Assembly (NCBI RefSeq): GCF_036324505.1
Contig: NC_086349.1
Location: 21,800,247 to 21,864,246 of the forward strand
From: Eleginops maclovinus
Taxonomy: Eukaryota; Chordata; Actinopteri; Perciformes; Eleginopidae
DNA: 64,000 nt
Direction: 5' to 3'
The notes under the pieces were generated by a model. The model ran no database searches. It was not told the DNA's origin and saw only the letters and a list, made by a program, of their open reading frames with translations. Below, piece by piece: positions 12,785 through 24,600 of the stretch. The first letter of the stretch is position 1. Every line of letters begins with the position of its first letter. The position numbers and the translations under genes are program-made.

Positions 12785-12831
12785 CACACACAACACTGGA
12801 GCCTCTAGTGTGGGCAGCGTGCTGGGAGCAG
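12785..12831 (+). other. Probable non-coding first exon of the CCDC50-family gene
   Basis: A GC-rich segment ends in gggagcag and is followed by a GTAGGC donor at 12832. The next acceptor (ctgttgtcag, ending 13357) leads to the start codon. No TATA box is obvious. The 5' boundary is a guess. Confidence 0.45.
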
Positions 12832-13001
12832 GTAGGCTATAAACAATGACTCTTCGCTACACAGACCGATTGAATGTTTGTTGTTTGTTGTCATTATTCC
12901 TTTATTTTGCTAGAGACAATGTTCCCACTGCAATGCAGATACCTTTCATGCTCTAGTTACTGTTAACAGCACGAATGTGTTAATTTGTTGTTAGTATTTG
13001 G

Positions 13002-13206
13002 CAGTGGTGTTAAGTAAGGTCATTTACTCAAGCACAGTACTTAAGACAACAATTTTGAGATTCTAGCACTTGAGTATTTTAATCTTCTATCCCACTACAA
13101 TTCAGAGGTTTGCAATGCAGGACTTTTACTTGTAACTAGAGTACTCCTAGACTCTGGTAGTGCCACTTTTACTTAAGTACAAGATATGAGTATTTTTTCC
13201 ACCCTT
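13002..13206. mobile_element. Non-autonomous DNA transposon (teleost CAGTGGTG...CCACCNTTG type)
   Basis: About 205 bp begins CAGTGGTG and ends ttttttccacccttg, giving short imperfect terminal inverted repeats. The interior is rich in acttaagtac and tactcaag motifs. This matches a very common teleost MITE-like family as I remember it. No convincing target-site duplication was seen. It lies in intron 1 of the CCDC50-family gene. Confidence 0.6.
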
Positions 13207-13373
13207 GGTTGGTTGACTTTATTGCATTAACACTTTTGAGTTAAACCAGTAATCTGTTTCATTTTAATTGTATTTCTTTGGTTTCTTTCCTTGTTTGCCT
13301 GTTAGGTCCCTTTTATCCTTTTATTTAGCCCTGATAAAATCCCCTTTCTGTTGTCAGGGTCTTCGGTATCACC

Positions 13374-13385
13374 ATGAGGCTGTGA
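13374..13385 (+). other. Three-codon uORF in the CCDC50-family 5' UTR
   Basis: ATG AGG CTG TGA lies 14 nt upstream of the main ATG, in the same exon. Ribosomes could terminate here and reinitiate. Effect unknown. Confidence 0.45.
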
Positions 13386-13398
13386 CACAACAGGGACC

Positions 13399-16300
13399 AT
13401 GATGGCAGAGCTGGAAATTGACCAGTCTAACCTTCCACGTGTCCAAGAAGGTAAGCACATACTGCCACACTGACCCATCTCCAACATCTGTAGAAATGTT
13501 ACATATGGAAAAAGTGTGCAGAATTCAAGGTTAATGGTCTGTCCTGGAGAAAAGTTGTTTTTGATTAGCCCCTCATGGAGGTCAGAGGTCAGGGTCAGCT
13601 ACTGAGGCCAGTAGGGATTTAAGTATTTGACTAACACTAAGGACAGAATTGTTCAACAGTCTGCTGTCGTCTTTAGAGAGAATTAGAAACCTTGCCACTG
13701 TCTCTTTGCTTCTGTCCTTTTCTGTCTGTGCTTGATTTCTGTGGCTTCAATACTCTGTCTTAGATAGGAAGTCGCTCGCCATATGTTTTGACTATACACA
13801 ACAGGGGTTTACAAATATGTCTGTATAGCGATGCATCTCATCGCAGGCAGGTCTGGTGTTGTGGCTTCAGATAAGAGAAAGGTGGAATGAGGAAGCTGTG
13901 TCGGATATGTTATTTCTCTAGGATGCTATGACTATAACTTAAGTGAAGTTTCCATTTTTGACGTTAAAAAAACAAGTTTTATGCAGAATATAAAGTTTCA
14001 GAGCTGATTGGGAAAAGTTAATAATTTGAAGGTAAATAATATCTAATATTTACACTACAATATACAAAAAACAATTGGCTGTGTATTAGGAATACCATTG
14101 AAATAATGAGAAACAACACTTTGTTCTGAACATTGTTCCACATAGGATCCATAAAGCAGTGATAAACATAGGAGAATATATGAAATCATAATGACAACAA
14201 AAATATTCACAACAACAACATCATTTGTCATTGTCGTGCTAATACGTCAGGAACTAAATTAGTTCAGATCTGTTTGCATGTAAGTATGAAAACATTGGCA
14301 GGTGGAATGTATAAGCTGTGGCCTGGGTGTAGAGCGTTGACTCAGTCTTTGGCATGTCCACACTAATGAATGGAATAGAAATAGGTCTGCATGTCTTTTA
14401 TCAAGGGAGATAATTCAGCACTGCGCTCTTGTTTGCATTCACAAAGGGCACACTGTGCAGCTTTGCATTTTTATGCTTTATTGAGCGGGGTCGGTGCACA
14501 AACAAAGGTGGTAATAGCAGCAATAAACTGCTAGTCGAGATAATAGCAGCATGTAAATCAGCTCTCTGCTCAGTGTATTTCTTTCCGATCATCGTCCACT
14601 TTCATCAGACAGATATGTCAAACCGTGCTGCTGTCCCTCTCCGTGGCACGGTGGTTTTACTTAAAATTTTGGGTGTTTATGCTTCAATTTCCCTAAGAGC
14701 CGTAGTTCCCCTTGCCCCACTTCTCCTTTACTTTCTTCCCTTTCCGAGAGTCTCAGCCAAGTCAACTCTCTTTGTTTTCACTGCCCCCCCTTATCAGTTC
14801 CTGTTTTGTCCCTCCTCTGGCTGATCCTGATATAGCCTGATGTGCAGAGGGAATGCAGCTCCCACAGGAATTCCCCCACCTCCCCCTTTTCCTAATTTCA
14901 CTCTCACCAACTGACCCAGAGTCCCTGCACTTCCTTTTGTTCTCCATGAAAATGGCATCAAGTTCATGGGATGTATTACCCAGTTCACCTAGTTTTTAGC
15001 ACCGCAGAGAGAGCTGTTTGATGGACAAACATTTCATGGTGACATTTTGTGCAAAAAACAGAACAGGCCAGTGAGGAGGGGGGAGAGGGAGACAGTGTGT
15101 GGGTGTTTGGTGGAGGATTTTAGCTGAAAATAGAACCCTTGTCATTTTCTCCTTTCGCCGGTTTCTTTGTTTGGCAGGCATTTGCCACTGCTGCTGTCCA
15201 AGTGGATGCGAAGATGAAAGAGAAATATCTCTGTCAGTGTCTGATCGCCTGCCTCCTGGATGCCTGAGATAATCCGCATACGTTTATTTAATATGGTTTG
15301 CCATCAGTTCTCTAAAATTGGTGGCAGTCCTAGAAATAGACATGCTTAAACCTATGAGATTCAGTAACATCGGCAAAAAGGTAAAAATAGTAGCGTATCA
15401 TTTTTCTATTTTACGACCACCATTTAAAAATATATATATGTTTTTTTTAAGAATACACCTCCTCAGCCAAAACCAAATACACCAATAAACAATAAAAACA
15501 TACTCAAAACAAAGAAATGAACCAGAACATCTTGAAAAAAGAATGTTCATTTCCCTCAAACTAACACGTATAAAAAACAAAGCAAATTAATGCTTTGAAA
15601 AAAAAGTTAATCCAATCCTTTGATGAGAGGGGAACAAAAACAAACAATGTTTTTTTCCTGCAAGGGTAAGTCCAAAGCGAATGTCAAGTTCTCCATTTTT
15701 AATGGAAACAAATGTGCTGCCATTTTAAAAAGTCCTCAGCGAACTGTCCAATGTCTGTGTGCCTGTAAATAAGGCCAATGCTACGACCACCATTAATGTG
15801 ATACTTGTTGAACAACAGGCCTAGGAATTAATTCAGTTTTTTTGCTGTTTTAAGGTCACTGAGGTCGTGGTTTCCTGCTTCATAATATCCTCTTGTCCCA
15901 CAGTCACAGTGTTTGGGAACAGACTGGGCCATGCAATGGATGGCTGCTTTTATTTTAAAACCTTATCTACTTGTTTTCTTGCTTTGCACTGTTTCCTGGA
16001 CATTCTTATCCCTCAGTGGATCTCAGCCTCTGGTGTTCAGATGCCAAGGCCAATATCTGCTGGATCTTTGATTCACTATCCTCTTAGGAAATTGACACGG
16101 CCTTACAGGGAGCTTTCAGTGGCCTTATTAAGAAGCTTACACTGGGAGTCTCTGTATTTTTTGAAAACACACCCGGCCGTCGGCTCTCACTGAGCAAGCT
16201 TCTCCGTGTGCACACCCTGTCCGTCAAAACCTGTTTAGCAGTCTTAATAACACAGTCTCTTTGGGCCAGCCTAGGAGGGTAATGTGAGTTTTAGGAGTTT

Positions 16301-18577
16301 GGAAAAACAAGTTAACCCACAATGCAGACACACCCACCCACACACACACACACACACAAGCTTGCTCACACAGACAAGACTATAATTTTCCTCAATTTTT
16401 TCACTTTAGTTTCACTTTGGATTTAAGGCTAAAGTCATGTTTTGGACCGTCAATTTGTCCTCTCGGATTATAACCAAGCCTTGGACTTAATCCTTTTTCT
16501 TTTGACAGACTGGACACATAAGCGAAGTTGGAGATCCATTTAGCGCATAGTCTCTTAAGCTCCGCAACAGGTGTAAGTGGTAATGCATGTCTGTCTTGGT
16601 GTGGGTTAACTGGGAGTGTAGTCGTATGTGGTCAATCATGGTGTAAACAGACCCCTCTCATGGCTTAGTGCTGTCTGGGTTATTTCTATGAACTTTGACT
16701 GTTGGGCCCCTGTAGACTGAAATATACCCTGACACTTATTCTCAGCAGGAACGCTGTGTTTTTCTCCCATATTTTGGATTTAGAGAATATAGTTTGATAA
16801 AGTTTCCTGTGGGTAAGGTGTGCCAATAACAGAAAGAGAAGAGGACTTGATTAATAAGTTGTAAAAACTGAAAGCATTCCTGAAGTCTGGAATGGGTTAA
16901 ACGCCTGGTGTTTCGTGTGTTTTTAATTAGCCACACAGATGGTCCCAGCCATATCGTGTAGGCTCCATGTCACTCTTACAATAAATCTTAGAGAATCCCT
17001 TCTGTTCATACACTTCTGTTTTAGATTTGCACGTCTCCTTACCATTGGATACAAACTAATTCTAGCCTTAAGCAAACAAAGTGTCCAATGAAGGTCTTGC
17101 GTCAACCTTTCTGTTTATGTGCTGACAGTGACAAGAAGGTTTCCACTCACAGAATTCCAGATAATGGATAATATTTTACTCAAACGTCCTTTTTCGGTGT
17201 CATTTTTTAATGCACATTTAACAACCTTCTGTCAAATTAAATGAGTACGACAGAATTGTATTACCATGTTATCTTTGGGACGGAGTTTCTGACGATGTAT
17301 CACTCTGTTATGCTTTGTATAAATGATCCAGGATTTCTATAGCTGTGCGAAGATATTTAAAAGGTTATTTAAGAACATATGGCATTCATGTGCATCAACT
17401 CATTAACTGAATTCTTCAGTATCGTGAGCATTAAGTGCATGGCTGTAAATGAAGCCATTCTCTCCACAGGAGCTGCTCTTATAGGCTCAGTGGGGGTGGG
17501 GGGGTGTTTAGAAGCAGGGCAGGTGTTTTTAATTGGCCTTGCCTCTGGGACAAGCTGGAGGCTGTTCCCTCTGCAGTTAACAAACACTGTCTGGCCGTTT
17601 GAAAGCACCATTGTAGGAGTAGACGGCCCTTCTAGGCTCCCTGATGAGAGTCTGAGAGACGGCAAAGTGAATGTGTTCGGTCACAGTGGGCTGTGTGTCG
17701 GCAGAGATGGAGGAAGTGGAGAAAAACAGCTGGGCCACGCTGCCGCTGACTGCGTGTGTTTATTTTTTATCTCCAGTAACTTCTGAGTTTGTTTGACAGA
17801 CTTTAAACACTCTTGGGCTTCGGCACACAGAAGCCATCGGGGCTTATTAAGGACTCCTGTAAACACTCGGCATGCCTTTAGATGAGAATAACAGTTCACA
17901 GATGCTGAAGCTATTAAAGCCAATGTGCAGACCAAAGAGTGCTGCATAACTGTGGGTATTCACTTCTGTATTGCTCGAGTCTTAAAAGGCATTCAGGTCT
18001 AACCAATGCAGTTAACTGAATATCCCTTTGTTTGACTACAAAGGTTCTGGGTCTTTTTCTTTGTCTAATTGTCTTTTAAGTTGATGTTTCTACATTTAAA
18101 TCTCCATTAAGTCTTTAGTCAGCCTTCTGCCGAAACCAAACAAAGGCTGGAGAGCATTAACGACATGAAACTGATATGTTTTATTACCAAATCCCGCAGC
18201 AGGTGGCCAGACTGTGGGATCAGTGGATAGGGAAGTTTGCTCAATATAAAGAACCAGACACAGTTGGTGTACACAGAGCTCTTAGATAAAGCTTTGGCAT
18301 TTTCACTTTACTTGTGTTTAAGTTCCATCAGGACTACCTTCCCAGTATTAAATGGCTGAAGGTAGAAGTTCCTAAACTTTGCGTCTTCATTTGGTAGTCA
18401 TAGTGAGCACATTAGTAAACAAAAACATACGTCTTCCTCCTTTAAGATATATTCAACCACACTTTTTGAAAAAGAAATGTTGCCTGCATAAACCATAGGG
18501 GTGGGAATCACCAGGATCCCCACGATACGATACTATCGCGATACTTCTGTGTATCGATACAATTTCCCCCAGTCCTA

Positions 18578-18613
<36 letters not shown>

Positions 18614-21600
18614 TGCTCTGGTGGACAGTATAATTGTGGGCTCCCTGTTGTTGCTCTGAAACACTGGGACCTTGTTATGATGGGGATTTTATGAGAGCCT
18701 TTTATATTCAACAGGGAATTCATGCCAGAGTGGTAGATAATTGTTATTTTCTAAAGTTTGGAGGAACACTCCTCCGCCTTTTGTCTGTCAAATAAACAAC
18801 CATCATGACGCACCACACTCACATCCTTTTATTTTAAGTGCTGAACCAAAACCTCCAACATATTGTCTCTGTTTAATTCCAACTGTCGTTTTGGACGGAG
18901 AACACAGGGTCATGGAAGACGGTTGAAAATGTTCTCTTGTTTTAGTAATTCTCAAGCTGAGAGAAATGCTTACTTTATTAACACTTACTGTATATCCCCC
19001 CTTGATTCATGTTTAGGAACACTTTGGATCACACTGAAGTGTTTCTGTCCTCTGTCGTTTCAGTGTGCCAGAGTTTCGCTGTGCTGGAGGATGGAGTGTT
19101 GGCACACAACCTGCAGGAACAGGAGAGTGAGTACAATGTGAAGCTGGAGATGACATCACTGTGTAAACATTTGTTTAATGTGGGCTCCATCTTTAGTAAT
19201 CCTGTTGAATGATTTAGTGTGATTATACTCAGCAGCTGTTAACACAAGTATCATTTTGTGTGAATTGCTGAATTAATCTTATAGTTTACCAAAACAGACT
19301 TTGTGACCTAAAGTGGTTATGGTGATCTTCTTCTTGGCTAGCTTTTGTCTCTTAGAAATGTTTGGTATGTCTTTGCCGTTTTGCTCGGTAAACAGTGGGA
19401 CATGTAATTTGGTGTCAGTGTGAAGGATTCCTCAAAAAGAGTGTCTGAAAAAACAACCCAGGAAAAAAGGAATCATCAGATTTACAGTACAAGTAATTAA
19501 CATATAAACAAATATGTTTAAATAATATAGAAATCCATTAGAGAAGTTATTTATTACTATACCCTAGAGATCACACATCGAGACTGTCTCACCCTCTGCC
19601 TGTCTCTCTGCTTTGCTCCCATAGTCGAGCAATACTATACCACCAACATCCAGAAGAACCAGCTAGTGCAGAATGACATCCGCGTAGCGAAAATGCTGCA
19701 AGATGAGGAGGAAGAGGAGCAGGCCATTCAGAGCACCCTCTTCAGACACGCCTCCAGACAACTGTAGGTGACCCCTGCCGCCCCGAACGCACTGTAACAC
19801 ATCTCACACTGCGGCACTGTGTCCTCACGTCCTGCGTGTGACTTAACCCCACTGTGTGTACATTTACCATGCATTATTTTATTCTCATTTACAATGTTGT
19901 GTTGTGTGTTTTATTATAACATGGGTCACCATTTTAAAGAGTAATTTTCTTACCTTACTGTCTGCTAGAGAGGAGGAAGACTTTGAGTACGCCCGTTTAA
20001 TCCAGGAGGAGATCCAGCACTGTGCTGAGCAGTCCCGGAGGAGGGAGCAGGAGGATGAGGTGCGATAAAGACTGTTGTTAAATGTGATATTATGTCAGCG
20101 ATAGTCTACATTTCTCTAAATAGTACATTAAAGATCTAGATTCTTTTTTAAAGAAGAATCAACTTTTGGTTATGTGGACATTCAGTACGTTTTGGTCATA
20201 TGGTCTAAGACTATCATTGGTTATTATTTAAAACACTTTGCTCAGTGAATACATGAATCACCCAGTATAAAAGTCAGTTCTGTTCATGACCGAAGGGGGG
20301 AGGTGCATTTTCCAAAATGTCCTACCCAAGCTGATTTCTTTGCCCACAATATATATTTTATTTCTCAAACTGCAAAATCACAAATGGAAAGATACTGCTC
20401 AACAAGAACGATTGCATCCTCTTTTGCAGTGCACAACAATCTGTAAGTAGTCAATCAAGCAAGAAACTGAGAAAATCTTGGATATTTTAACTTGGATAGT
20501 TCACCTGATGTTTGAAAGCTCACTATAGCAATGTCCCTCAGTTCACCTGATGTTTGAAAGCTCACTATAGCAATGTCCCTCAGTTCAGTCACTTATATCA
20601 CATGAATTATGGAAATTAGAATCTGTTATTTACACCATAACTATAAAGGGATTATTGTGGAAGATAGAAATAGACACGCCCCTTGTATGACTGATAAAGG
20701 TTGAAAATCCTTGAGCTTAGCTTGGAATCCAGTTGTTCCAGCTAATACGAAGACACAAACGTGACAGCAAAAGTTTAAAGAAAAACATTTCAAAAGGATT
20801 TGCTCCTGAAAGAGGAACAAATCCTTTCCTGCGGGTGTCAGGTTACCGCCAGCAACCCGAGACAGCAAGACGCTCTCCTTTATGCACAAGTTTAACTTGG
20901 CACAATGTGGAGATAAAACAGCACACTAGAAGGAAAAAACTAAGTATTCCTTAAAGTTATATTCCACCCAAAATGCTGCTTGAGTATCAACCACTCACGC
21001 TTAGGTTGTTTTCCTGTCAGTTACAATTGATTTCAGATGTAAGAAGTAAGTATCTGGTTTGAACCACAATAGACAAAGTGTTTATGAAAAATGCAAATGG
21101 GTTATCTGACTCTGTACATTCTGTAGTCTTTAGGAAGAAGTGCACAAAGCAGAAAATAAAGCTGCTTTTAAAAGTAGATTAATGCTTCTGTGTATCTTAA
21201 ACTACCGAATTCTGTGCACAGAGGACTTGGCAGAAACCTAAAACCTCACCAGCGTTATACGCAAACTGCAGCTCATTCAGCACAGGGACTCTTTGACTTT
21301 TATGGCTACCAGGACACACTTGTATATCATTTAATTATGTCCTTGTTACCAGCAGGTCAGGGAGTATGATATGGTTCACTTGGCTCTCTCTTAGGACTGA
21401 CTGAATTCATAATGAATGGCCGTTGCCTCAAAGTTACACGCTCAGCTGTTAAACAGAGAGAGACAGCCTGTCAGATACCCGTCTGGAGGATGGCTCCAGC
21501 TATTTCTCTGCTGGTTAATTCCAGTCATTGCCCATCAACCTCTTCATACAGAGCACACTCAGGTGCATATTTAGCCTCACAGCACAAGCACACTTGACAT

Positions 21601-24600
21601 GGTTACAACCTCAACTGTGCAGTTTGAGCATGAGGCCGGTTAAGTGAAAACATTATCTATGCGCCTTTTTTTTAAATCAAGAAAGTGGTGTCTTTTCCAT
21701 TAAACAGATTGAACTTTATTTCTCATTTAAATGTTATAGAAATGTTAAGTTTGATTTAATGGATAGTTTTTACATTAATGGTAACAACTGAAAATAATTC
21801 TTCACATTGTTTTCATTATTATTTAAAAATTCAGTATAGCATCTTATATATTTTTGTACTGCTAGCGTCGTCACTCGATAAATTCATCTATACACCATCT
21901 TTGGTCCAGACTAAGAATCTACAAAAAAAACTGTGGTACAGACAATAATGATCCCCACTGGAGGAATTTTAATAAATATACTAATCCCATCACTTCCCAT
22001 CTAGTGCCATCACCAGGTCAGAAACTTAATTTGTCTGAGACTTCTGTTTATGACCTAATACATGCAAAATATTCTCATCCACCACAGCTGTTCTGTGTTC
22101 TCAATGCTAATAAGCAAATATTATTGGGTTAACATGCTTAACTAACATCCTGACCATACCTGCTGATCATCAGCATGGTAATATTGACGTTGTGAGCATA
22201 TTGGCATGCTGATATTAAAATGTAGCCAAAGAGAAACGGCCTCACAGAGCTGAGGGCGCTGTAGGCTCTTAGTGTTTGGTCGTACATGGTACAATTTTAA
22301 AAACACATATGACAAGATCTAGATTTTGTTTTTGTTTTTAATTTCCCCTAGTTCAAAATGGAGGTACAGCACTAGATTTGTCTAAATGTGTGTGTATACA
22401 GAAACAGTTGTTCTTGAAGTTGCAAACCCAGCACGACTGGGCAACCAGATGGTTCCCATCAATCACCTCTCTGTTGTTGTTCCAATGCTCACGCAGAAGC
22501 CCACCCCCCTTAAACCCATCTTAAGGTCTGTGCATGTTTACAACCCCATGTGCATTTCTCAACTTCAGATTTGGGCTGTGTAAGAAAAAGGGCATTGTGG
22601 GGGAAAAAGCCAACTCTGCCATGAAACTCCCCAGCTGTTGGAGTGGTCTGCGTCACAAGGCCGATCCAGCATAATATTTTCCTTTAGCCTGCAGTTTCCT
22701 TTTTAGAGCAGGCTGCCTGCGACGGACTTATAAAAGCTCCTTGTTTAGAGGATGTGAGGTCAGAGAGGCTGTGGGGTTCATTCATCGTTAGTAAAGGGGT
22801 TTGGCTTTGAACTCTCTGGGTGAGTTGGAACCAACATGAAGTGTCTACACTACACTTACCTACTGCTAGTTTATCCAACCAATGGCATGAGGCTATTCCT
22901 GTGTGGATGTATTTTTCATTTATTTTTAGGAGTGTTGATGCAAGGATGAAATGATGAGCTTTTAACTCTCCCGTTAGCTTACCTTCCTTAATGAGCGGCT
23001 GATCAGAGCTGTTGATTAAATATTTGCCTCCCTGTAGATTGTGTCTTTAATTAATGAACAGAATGCATCCGACTGTGCACTTTTAAATGCCAGATCCCTG
23101 TGGCACTCCACGCCTCACCTGCCATGGCAAGCTGCTTATTGTCTGCTGATGTTAGCAAAGAGGTGGACATATGAGCCCGGATTGTAAAGCAAAAGGAGCT
23201 GTGTTGGCTTTTAGTTATGATTGATGTTGCAAATGCGGCCTACAGAGAGATGTTATAGAATTCGCTAGTAGAATTAGCTGATTTTTGAAGAACATTATTA
23301 GCGTTATTAATGGAAAGTAACATAGAGACATGGTAGGTGTTTCTCCTTCAGAGAGCAGTCAAGTATATCAGCTTTGGTAAGAGCGGGCATTCCCCAGTGA
23401 CAAGGTGTTGCTTCAAGTGTAACAGTCCCCTTGTTAACCTGCTTCTGCTGGAGTTTTTCCGCTCCAGAGTTCATGCTCAAGGAGATTAACAGTTTGTTTG
23501 TCTCTCGTGTCGTCTACGAGTCTCCATAGAGTCAGCTAGAGCTCTGCCTGAAGTAATAGGTGTGGCTACTCAGAGCTGCGATGTCAGATCACCTCAAAAG
23601 TGGCACAATGTCACCCAACATGGACGTGCATTTGGTGAGCTGCTCTGTAGATTAATGACATTCTTGTCTTGATGTAAACTCAATAAATCCAATCAGAGAG
23701 ATTTATTCCTGTTTCTTTTGTGTTGTGACTTGAAAGTTTGTTTTATATACATACATTTATTACAAATACTGTGGAACCGCAAGCTGTTTAGGGCAAACAA
23801 TTGTGTTATGTTGAACAGACGAGCAGCATGATAATGTTTTTGTACATGGTGGAAATAATAAAGGTTATATCAGAGTATACTCAAAGTTTCCTATGGATTT
23901 AGTAACTTGTCTGATTTATTTTTTAAGTCAGTGGTGGAAACAGATGCCACCTTGCTTCCTTCTTACACATTATGTCATGCTGCCATCTGCTGGTTAAAAT
24001 TAGCACCGTTTCAAAGATGTCTGGTTGCCGTTGCGTCTACTCACCAGTGTTGAAACCTCTCTGTGAGTGGAGCTTGTTGACATTTTGTTCTGCATTTATC
24101 CACATCATTTCATTATCATGTTCATAACTATGTTTTCAAATAAAATGAATTATCCAAAATAAGTTTATGACCTTATTAATGGGTTTGATACCGGGTCAAA
24201 TAAATGGTTATACTTCCACTTAAATCGGAAATGATTTTAGTCATGTATCTATATTATTTGATTATTGGACGAAACAGCTCAATACTCTGCGATCTTCATT
24301 CAGCCTGAATTCCTAATAGGTAACTCATTATGGTTTACAATGCAGAGAAGCATTCAATATGTCTGTGTCTCCACAGGAAATCGCTAAACGATTGCAAGAA
24401 GAGGAGAAGCAGAGAATCACGAGGAGGAGCAGGGGCCCGGACAGCGAAGGTATGGTCTGCCACATTGTGTTTGTTTTGTTCAGTCAGTGAACCTAAGATA
24501 CTGCCAACACATTATAAGAGGACTGTACATTTTGTTTTAAATGTTAGGAACTTGTTATTGGAAAAAGAAAGGTCTGTTTAAATACCTTTTGATTTTGCTG

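Noticed and set aside
12415..12789. 124-codon minus-strand ORF upstream of the CCDC50-family gene
   Set aside because: It overlaps the presumed promoter and first exon and has no family resemblance.
17379..17786. 135-codon plus-strand ORF in CCDC50-like intron 2
   Set aside because: No splice context, no recognisable domain, mixed composition.
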